DNA of 64,000 nt from Xanthoparmelia taractica. Its lineage: Eukaryota; Ascomycota; Lecanoromycetes; Lecanorales; Parmeliaceae. The notes below the pieces were generated by a model that saw only the letters and a list, made by a program, of their open reading frames with translations, made no database searches and was not told the origin of the DNA. The DNA lies in contig JANQBS010000152.1 of the NCBI GenBank assembly GCA_033085395.1, positions 1 through 64,000 of the forward strand, read 5' to 3'. Position 1 is the first letter of the stretch; each line of letters starts with the position of its first letter. Shown here piece by piece: positions 57,661-64,000 of this stretch. The position numbers and the translations under genes are program-made.

Positions 57661-58698
57661 ATGATCATCCGGAAAGCGGTCCTATCGATTGCAAGTTGTA
57701 GTAATTGCCGCGTTACTCTCTTAAATGTTATTGCTCCCTACACCAGTCTCTCCGTTCGCCCAGCTACGCGAGTACAGCATACTAGGATCGGGGCCAGAGA
57801 TAACATTACCCAGCAACATTTCTCTACTTCGCGGGCATGGACATCTGATCTTGTCCAGCAGCAACAACAAGAGCAGTTGAACCAAGGCGAAGAGACGAGC
57901 TTCGAGGCCGAGCAATATGCCGAGTCAAATGAGATACCTGAACCAATGGCATCAGCGACGCCATGGTACCTCCAAGTCGACGTGCCCCAACGAGCTTCAA
58001 ACCCGCTGCTAGAACGTCAACAAATTCCCGAGCTACCGCCTGATCCTCCGCCACTTCTCAAGCCAATGCTCGAACATATTTCCGTTGATCTGGGCCTTGA
58101 CGACCTTATTCTCTTTGATCTGCGTAGAATTGATCCGCCACCAGCACTGGGCGCAAACCTGATTATGGTTTTGGGTACTGCTCGCAGTGAAAAACATCTA
58201 CATGTCTCGGCAGACAGATTTTGCAGGTGGCTGAAGACAACCTACAAGTTGACTCCATACGCGGACGGTCTGTTAGGAAGAGGAGAATTGAAACTCAGGA
58301 TGAGACGCAAGATGCGCCGAGCCAAATTATTAAGCAGTGTTGGATCAATAGAAACCTCAACTACGGACGACGGGCTACGAACTGGGTGGATATGTGTCAA
58401 TGTTGGCACTATTGAGGATGGGAGGGCTTCTATCGAGGATTTCTCAAAGCAGCATGGATATGTGGGATTTGGTAGTGAGGCTGAGGGTGCCAAGGTGGTC
58501 ATTCAGATGCTCACTCAAGAAAAGCGAGAAGAGCTGGATCTGGAAGACCTTTGGGGAAAGATGGTTAAAAGGCAGGAGAGAAAAGAGAATAGGATCTCCA
58601 AGGCTCCAGATGGGTTATCATCAGTTCAGAAGGGCGATCAAAGCCCAAACAGTGAGCTTGCTGAATCCGACTTGCCATCTACTGCGGTTTCAAATTGA
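57661..58698 (+). CDS. ATP25: ATP25-like mitochondrial protein with RsfS/Iojap domain only
   Basis: This is an intronless frame. The ATG at 57661 (context TTCACAATG) gives 345 residues, and a longer in-frame extension upstream is less likely. Residues 1-60 form an Arg/Ser-rich presequence. A Gln-rich linker follows, then the RsfS-like domain at about 140-295: DDLILFDLRRIDPPPALGA, LGTARSEKHLHVSADRF and GWICVNVGTIEDGRA. In yeast, Atp25 is cleaved in mitochondria; the N-terminal RsfS part relates to ribosome silencing factor and the C-terminal part stabilises ATP9 mRNA. Here the frame ends after about 50 residues of charged linker, with no C-terminal mRNA-stability domain seen downstream. Either this lineage has a shorter form or that domain lies elsewhere. 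Confidence 0.85.
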   Translation: MIIRKAVLSIASCSNCRVTLLNVIAPYTSLSVRPATRVQHTRIGARDNITQQHFSTSRAWTSDLVQQQQQEQLNQGEETSFEAEQYAESNEIPEPMASATPWYLQVDVPQRASNPLLERQQIPELPPDPPPLLKPMLEHISVDLGLDDLILFDLRRIDPPPALGANLIMVLGTARSEKHLHVSADRFCRWLKTTYKLTPYADGLLGRGELKLRMRRKMRRAKLLSSVGSIETSTTDDGLRTGWICVNVGTIEDGRASIEDFSKQHGYVGFGSEAEGAKVVIQMLTQEKREELDLEDLWGKMVKRQERKENRISKAPDGLSSVQKGDQSPNSELAESDLPSTAVSN

Positions 58699-59080
58699 TT
58701 GGAGCTATCAACCATCAATTCTCAATTAGATCAGAGGTCTTCATCGACGATCTTTCTCACCGACGGATCATCCGATGTCCCGGAGTTTGCTAGCTGGTAA
58801 TATGAATTTGCGGATCTAAACCGAGAGCCTCCAGTGACATTTAGAGCTTGCGGAGTGGGCACAATGTCTGATTGATTCGGCAACCGCAGTACTAAGCATG
58901 TTTTATTATTGGGCCACTAGAGTAAAGCTATTGAGCAGCTCGTGTCAATCATCTCGAAAGCTTGCCGGCTCGAGGCGCTAGAAGAGTATTGAAGCAGGCG
59001 CAACGACTGCGAATGAGGTGCGCGTGAAGGTCTGATCTCCGCAGATGTTCCACGGACAAAGCTGCAATACAATAATAGCG
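58699..59080. other. Convergent intergenic region
   Basis: About 380 bp between the ATP25-like and METTL4-type stops. All three plus-strand frames carry stops, so it does not hide a missing ATP25 C-terminal domain. Confidence 0.45.
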
Positions 59081-60436
59081 TTAGGGGCCGCCTTCGTGCG
59101 TATACCAATGACCATCCCAATTATGCTTGAGAACCTCATCGCCCCATGACCACCAATCCGCTGTCAAGTTCCTGGCGAAGACCTCCAAAGCACGATAAGT
59201 TACTGGTAGAAACGGCTCTATCAAAGGTTTGAGATGCGGTTTTCTGGAGTGCAAGTCCGGCACTGCCACGATAATTCTCCGTCGGACATCACTATCAGAT
59301 CCTTGGGCCTCATCGCTATTCTTTCTACCAAGCAGAAGCACTTCATAGGGCTTCCGCCAGAGTCCGTCGATCTGAGTTACTGGAAGCCCACCCACTGTTG
59401 TTTTCAACCACGTCCACTCCTCGATGAGCTGCACGTCCCAAGCCCGAAAAGCCTCTAATGCAGTTTCTCGGCTACTTGCCCTATTACTTATCCAGCATGC
59501 CACCAGCGCTCCAGGAGCTATGTGCTGGCCTAGCACTGCGCGAAGCACAGCCATTGGTTCTAAGTCATGCATGCTATCGTACCTCGCTGATCTCCGCACT
59601 GAGCGATTTTCCCAAGGGGGATCTAACAATACGAAGTCAAATTGCCCAGGACCAGCACTCGCACTAGAATTGGGGTACATTGTTAAGGTTGCGATGCTAA
59701 AGCCAGGGGCCGTTGCTTCAATGATCTTGGATAGCAGGAAATGTGCGTTGGGTGGTATGCTGTAAATGAACCCTGAACATTGCAGGGATAATGGGGTCGA
59801 ATATGGATTACGAACGAGTCTGTCAGTGATGATCCGTAAGCTGGAGCAGGTGTATGCTTTTGGTGTGGACTCCGAGGTTAAGATCAGCGGCTCTTCGATG
59901 CTTCGAACACTGGCCTCTGATTCTAAGATTTTTAAGTCAGGCTCCGTTGTTGATGAAAGAATGCCAGATTTCTTTTCAGTTGCTACCTTCGGAGCCGCTA
60001 CTACAGCAGGTGAAGAATTGACTGATTCTCTCTTCTGGGACGAAAACGCTTGTTCAATAACATCGTTTGCCTTGCGTTTCTTGCTTTGCCTCTCAGATAT
60101 GAGAGGTGATACCTTCCGTGGTAGACACCAATCATCACCTGAATGCCAATGCTCCGCCACCTCTCTGAGTCCCTGCCGCAGCAAGGCCTCCAGAGCATCC
60201 GCATCAGCATCAGAAGGTGGTTTCGTCCGAAGCACATTGGCTTTGGCCTTTTCAGTCTTGGGCTCTGTGGATGGATATGGCACTTGTAAGGGAGGCAATG
60301 CGTAGAGTTGATCATTGCATGGGTGGTCGATGGTGCCTTGGGCATGGACGATGGATGTAGGGATGTCAAATAGAGTCAGGGTCTTCTTCGGATTTTGGTA
60401 GAGTATTGGCGTCAGAGTGAAGGTCTGGTCGGCCAT
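59081..60436 (-). CDS. MT-A70 family adenine N6-methyltransferase (METTL4 type)
   Basis: This is an intronless frame. The ATG at 60436 (AGAATGG context) gives 451 residues. The catalytic motif DPPW is at about 272-275 in FVLLDPPWENRSVRRS, a METTL4-type surround rather than the IME4/METTL3 one. It is followed by LVACWISNR, EEWTWLKTTVGGLPV and the family's KPYEVLLLGR. The first 230 residues are poorly conserved, with a basic KKRKAND stretch that could be a nuclear signal. METTL4 enzymes methylate adenine N6, reported on U2 snRNA and on DNA. Which substrate applies in this fungus cannot be told from sequence. Confidence 0.9.
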   Translation of the reverse strand: MADQTFTLTPILYQNPKKTLTLFDIPTSIVHAQGTIDHPCNDQLYALPPLQVPYPSTEPKTEKAKANVLRTKPPSDADADALEALLRQGLREVAEHWHSGDDWCLPRKVSPLISERQSKKRKANDVIEQAFSSQKRESVNSSPAVVAAPKVATEKKSGILSSTTEPDLKILESEASVRSIEEPLILTSESTPKAYTCSSLRIITDRLVRNPYSTPLSLQCSGFIYSIPPNAHFLLSKIIEATAPGFSIATLTMYPNSSASAGPGQFDFVLLDPPWENRSVRRSARYDSMHDLEPMAVLRAVLGQHIAPGALVACWISNRASSRETALEAFRAWDVQLIEEWTWLKTTVGGLPVTQIDGLWRKPYEVLLLGRKNSDEAQGSDSDVRRRIIVAVPDLHSRKPHLKPLIEPFLPVTYRALEVFARNLTADWWSWGDEVLKHNWDGHWYTHEGGP

Positions 60437-61701
60437 TCTTCTAGTAATCCCGTAGATACGCACAGACTGAGCTGTATGTAATGAACTTTTAATGCTATCA
60501 AAGAAATGTTGGCTGTATTAGTTAAACAACTTGAGCATTCTCATAGAGACGTGAACAACCACAAGTCTCAAGTTTCCCTGCGGTATAGTTCACCAGCTCC
60601 GAGAACATATCAGGACCCGGCTGCCGTGGATACTGTGGCGATGGAAAATAGCAGCAACGGACTTCATATCTTTTGCTGCTTGGCCGACATAGGGGAGCTT
60701 GTCAAAGAAAATTGTGTTCTTGTGAGACGACTTCCTTTTGACGTAGGGTACTAAATCTCATGAAGACATCCAAAGGCTTGCCGCTCATAGCTGAGGATGG
60801 ATTTAATGGCTTTGAAACATGTCTTCGTTAACATATAGCTATCTTCTAGTTTACACAGCCGCCCCGCCGGAAGCTGGCTTCTGAAAGGCTACGCTTCTTC
60901 TTCCTTCTATCTTGTACTATCATTATTGTCTTTGGTAACATTCTGTGATTATTCAAGATGCCTTTCATAAGCAGGATTTCGCCGGGTAACTATGATACTC
61001 GGCGTCATATTTGATCAAAGTGTAAAAGTGTGCTCGTGCTGCGCTACAATTGGCCTCTCGTGGTCTAAAATTTTCCTACAGAAGACCGAGTCAAATCTAT
61101 GAGGCAATTATGACAAGCACACGCCTCCGGTACAGATTGGGATCCACAGAACGATTCTCTTACCCTAGACTTTGGCCAAAGAAAGACTTCTTGCCGCTTC
61201 GTTGGGTTCGCTGGCTGTTATGGCCAAGCAAGTACCCCCATGTTTTTTGCAATGTCCGGACCTCTGTCACACATGAAAAATATTTGCTGCACGGACCGCA
61301 GGTCCACATGGACACCCTGCTGATGGGCTATCAAAAACTCAAAACTTCGCTCTGGGCAATCACGAAAGTTGGTGACCTGGTACCAGATCGTAATGCAGTA
61401 ACATCTGGACGACCGCCAGGATGTTGGCCCGGCTCTTTTTACAATAGCGTCGAAGAAGTAGGCTTCTAGAGCAAGACGATCAAGAATTTTTCTCCTGAAA
61501 AAGATAGGACTAACTGGGCTCGTCCTTCGACCTTGAGCAGGTTCCCAGCAAATCAGCGCGAAGCTTCTCAGAAGCCTCTCACGAAAATCTGTGATAATGA
61601 AAATTCCATCGATGACTGACCCCTCCGATAGCACTATTAGACTACATATATAGAGGTCTGCCCCCAACCTAGTCCTCCAAACCCCCTTGACGCAATTCAC
61701 C
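60437..61701. promoter_or_regulatory. Long divergent intergenic region, METTL4-type / secreted protein
   Basis: About 1.27 kb between divergent starts. Two long overlapping frames on opposite strands (61050-61469 plus, 61218-61754 minus) lack proper starts or recognisable content. It presumably contains the promoter of the secreted protein gene, which in such genes is often conditionally regulated. Confidence 0.4.
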
Positions 61702-62439
61702 ATGCCCTGCCTCCAGAAACTCCTTGTGGGGTTGATACTCTTCTCTCCGACCATCTATGCACTTGCTACTCCGGATCAAGCTGATGCAGGAAAGGTTAGA
61801 GGTTTTACGGGACCCGCGGACGTAAAACCAAAGTATGTATCTTTGACGGTCCCAAGAGTCGATTGAATGGTTTGAACACACAGCGCTGACTTCAAAATCT
61901 TCATAAGTGGCGACTACCTCACCGCGACCTTCTGTTATTGCGCATATCCTGAGAAGGTGGAGGAGGTCATGGGCCCTGCCCACTTGTACCAGTTTGAATA
62001 CTACAACAAGCATCATGATACTACCTTCGTTCTGATTTCGTCATGCCCAGATGGTGATATCGGTTTTGACAAGACTTGTGTTCCTGCCAATCCCCCTGAT
62101 GAGCACCACCTACTTAGTGGTAACACGATGGACATGACTTGCAAGCAATGGGAGGGATACGAAGATTACAAAGATAAATGGTACGAGCGCGAAGACGAAC
62201 TCTGTTACATGCCGCACCACAAACACGGTGACGACTACATTTCTTTCAACGGGCAGTCGAGAAATCTTGGCAGTAATGGTGGCCAAGGTGCAGTATTCAA
62301 CGGAAAGTGGGAGCCAGAAATCTGTGAAGGCCTGTGCCAGGAGTATTTGGATATGTCCATGCTCAAAGACAAAAAGTACCCTCCAAGCCATCAGGTCGAG
62401 TGGACTCGCCTGGATGATATGTGTGAAGAGTGCGAATAA
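61702..62439 (+). CDS. Small secreted cysteine-rich protein (candidate effector)
   Basis: Two exons (61702-61832, 61884-62439) give 228 residues. Residues 1-21 form a classical signal peptide (MPCLQKLLVGLILFSPTIYA). The mature part has ten cysteines, an even number compatible with five disulfides, in FCYCAY, SSCPD, KTCVP, MTCKQ, LCYM, ICEGLCQ and MCEEC. It is acidic, rich in aromatic residues and Asp/Glu/His, and has no membrane segment or GPI-type tail. It resembles fungal apoplastic secreted proteins of unknown function. I recognise no family and assign none. The intron (GTATGT to CACAG, 51 nt) lies between the propeptide and the cysteine domain. Confidence 0.8.
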
Positions 62440-62929
62440 GAGGTTCTTCCAAGGGTCGAGCACAGCCTGATTCGGCCTATAAGACTTGCTGGCGCCTATG
62501 AAACGCCGTCAGCGCGACACAGACGCAATGAAGTTGGCTGGAGACTGGGATAACAAAAAGGAGAGCATACAGGTTTTCGATGGAGTGTCTCATCAGCTCT
62601 AGAATAATCTAATCCTTTCAATCATCTTGCAAACCAGCTTGACGAATTCCGTAAAAGACTATTCTATATTTATTATGTGATAAGGAGAGCAAGTATACAC
62701 AGTAAATGAGGGGATTTTTGATTTACCCCTCCGCTTATCCGGTTGAACTTCGGATACACTAAGCTCGATTAATGTTCCGGCCGAGGATGCCGAGGTGTGG
62801 GGACTAAAGTAATTCCTGCACGCCTTTTGGCAAACAGCCAAAGTGTTTCTCTTCAAACTCCAGCTTTCCTAAGACTAGGCAGTCACTGAGTGCTTGGATG
62901 CTCGCTTTTGCCATATATCTTGGGTGGGC
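62440..62929. other. Intergenic region upstream of the LEU5-type carrier
   Basis: About 490 bp with the 3' flank of the secreted protein gene and the carrier promoter. No gene was seen. Confidence 0.4.
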
Positions 62930-64000
62930 ATGAGCCGCGCTCATGGCGCGATACAGCTACAATCGCCGGAGATGGGAGACCAGAAGTTGCAGCACGAAAG
63001 GCCAAATCAGTCTCCGGATGAAGGAACGGTAGCATCGAAGAGGGTTGGGAACCAAAGGCACAGGAATAAACAGAATCTAGACTATGTGCTGAGGTCAGGC
63101 TTGTGTGGCGGCTTAGCAGGATGTGCTGTATGCACGTCTTCGATCATTGCAAAAGAGGTCCATGTTAATCTTCCTCGCAGGCCAAAACACTCGTAGGGCC
63201 TCTTGATCGTGTCAAGATCTTATTTCAGGCTTCCAACCCTCAGTTCGCTAAATATACTGGTTCCTGGTTCGGCGTCGTGACCGCCATGCGCGACATCAAT
63301 CGTCAGGACGGTCTACGAGGTCTTTTCCGAGGTCACTCGGCAACCCTCCTCCGCATCTTTCCGTATGCCGCAATCAAATTCGTTGCCTATGAGCAGATAC
63401 GGTCACTCCTAATTACTTCGCCAGCGCAAGAGACGCCTATACGTCGCCTTCTTTCTGGCTCTCTTGCAGGCGTCACCTCGGTCTTCCTTACCTATCCATT
63501 GGAAGTCATCCGTGTCCGCCTGGCCTTTGAAACAAAAAAGGATTCCCGTTCTTCTCTCTCCAGCATATGTCGCCAGATTTATAACGAACACCCACCCGAC
63601 GTTGCACGGTCATCGATATCCTCTGCACCGGGTTCCATCTCTGCCGTTGCTGCCTCGACTTCCGAGAGCGGCCTAATAAACTTTTATCGAGGCTTCACAC
63701 CAACGCTTGCCGGCATGCTTCCTTACGCTGGTATGTCGTTCCTAACTCACGACACTGCTACCGACTGGCTGCGCCTTCCAGCCCTTGCGCCTTACACCAC
63801 AACATCGCCCCCAGCTTCTAGGGATCCGAACGCTGCGCCAATCTTGAAGTATTGGGCAGAACTCCTCGCTGGTGGGTTCGCGGGATTGGTTTCCCAGACT
63901 GCTTCATATCCACTGGAAGTAATTAGAAGGAGGATGCAGGTGGGAGGGGCAGTAGGGGACGGACATCGATTGGGCATGGTGGAGACTAGTACAAAAGTAT
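62930..64000 (+). CDS. LEU5: Mitochondrial carrier, LEU5 / coenzyme A transporter type (3' truncated by window)
   Basis: Exon 1 (62930-63127) and exon 2 (63181 to the window edge) stay open. Carrier repeats are visible: GGLAGCA joined to KTLVGPLDRVKILFQ (P-x-D-x-x-K/R), LAGVTSVFLTYPLEVIRVRL in repeat 2, and GLVSQTASYPLEVIRRRMQ in repeat 3. Members of the LEU5/SLC25A16 group move coenzyme A or its precursors into the matrix through the inner membrane. About 40 residues of linker between repeats 2 and 3 are Ser/Pro-rich. The start is uncertain: an in-frame ATG at 62972 has a better context (GAGATGG). The C-terminal end lies beyond the window. Confidence 0.88.

Noticed and set aside
61050..61469. 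139-codon plus-strand frame upstream of the secreted protein
   Set aside because: There is no ATG near its start, its composition is unusual (Trp/Arg-rich), and no family resemblance was seen.
61218..61754. 178-codon minus-strand frame overlapping the secreted protein exon 1
   Set aside because: It is antisense to a well-supported exon, has no recognisable content, and its length is explained by low stop density opposite that sequence.

Overview
The window is a stretch of nuclear genome from a filamentous ascomycete (Pezizomycotina). The evidence is introns of about 40-140 nt with fungal splice signals (GTANGT donors, CTAAC-like branch points), 27 densely packed eukaryotic housekeeping genes on both strands, and a left end (about 1-1900) with the TA-rich, CA/TG-depleted composition left by repeat-induced point mutation (RIP). 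The class within Pezizomycotina cannot be fixed from the sequence alone. All gene models were built by hand: exons were joined at visible splice sites and checked for reading-frame phase.

Layout: 1-1946 RIP-degraded repeat relic; 2446-3200 (-) histone-fold DPB3-like subunit; 3252-3741 (-) small unknown; 3837-6705 (+) CLC chloride/proton exchanger; 6893-8263 (-) SHE9/MDM33; 8719-9620 (+) glutathione transferase; 10028-11324 (+) conserved unknown; 11840-14339 (-) GPAT/DHAPAT-type acyltransferase with a peroxisomal tail; 14611-15193 (+) DUF202 membrane protein; 16630-17533 (+) isopentenyl diphosphate isomerase; 18708-19705 (+) GNAT acetyltransferase; 20132-22461 (-) MLH1; 23070-25580 (+) membrane-anchored glycosyltransferase-like protein; 26210-34134 (-) TAO3/PAG1 (Furry family); 35138-37284 (+) NADPH-cytochrome P450 reductase; 39378-41775 (+) two-RRM RNA-binding protein; 42331-43726 (-) RIO2; 44014-46917 (+) RPN1; 47151-49518 (-) MATE transporter; 50527-50918 (-) small mitochondrial protein; 51146-53524 (+) CEF1; 53834-54823 (+) ESF2; 55168-55518 (-) small unknown; 55654-57397 (-) NMD3; 57661-58698 (+) ATP25-like RsfS protein; 59081-60436 (-) METTL4-type MT-A70 methyltransferase; 61702-62439 (+) small secreted cysteine-rich protein; 62930 to the right edge (+) LEU5-type mitochondrial carrier, cut by the window end.

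The genes do not form a metabolic cluster. Several touch shared processes: ribosome maturation (RIO2, ESF2, NMD3), mitochondrial function (SHE9, the ATP25-like protein, the LEU5-type carrier, the 113-residue protein), isoprenoid/sterol supply (IDI1, P450 reductase), genome maintenance (DPB3-like, MLH1) and polarity (TAO3). Many neighbours are divergent pairs with short shared promoters, for example RIO2/RPN1, NMD3/ATP25-like and the small mitochondrial gene/CEF1.

No wholly new system is demonstrable. The items most worth a second look are the secreted cysteine-rich protein, the peroxisomal-type acyltransferase with upstream ORFs, two GC-AG introns that the protein models need, an ATP25-like protein that ends after its RsfS domain, splice structures in RPN1, MATE and TAO3 that could give alternative products, and the RIP-mutated left end.
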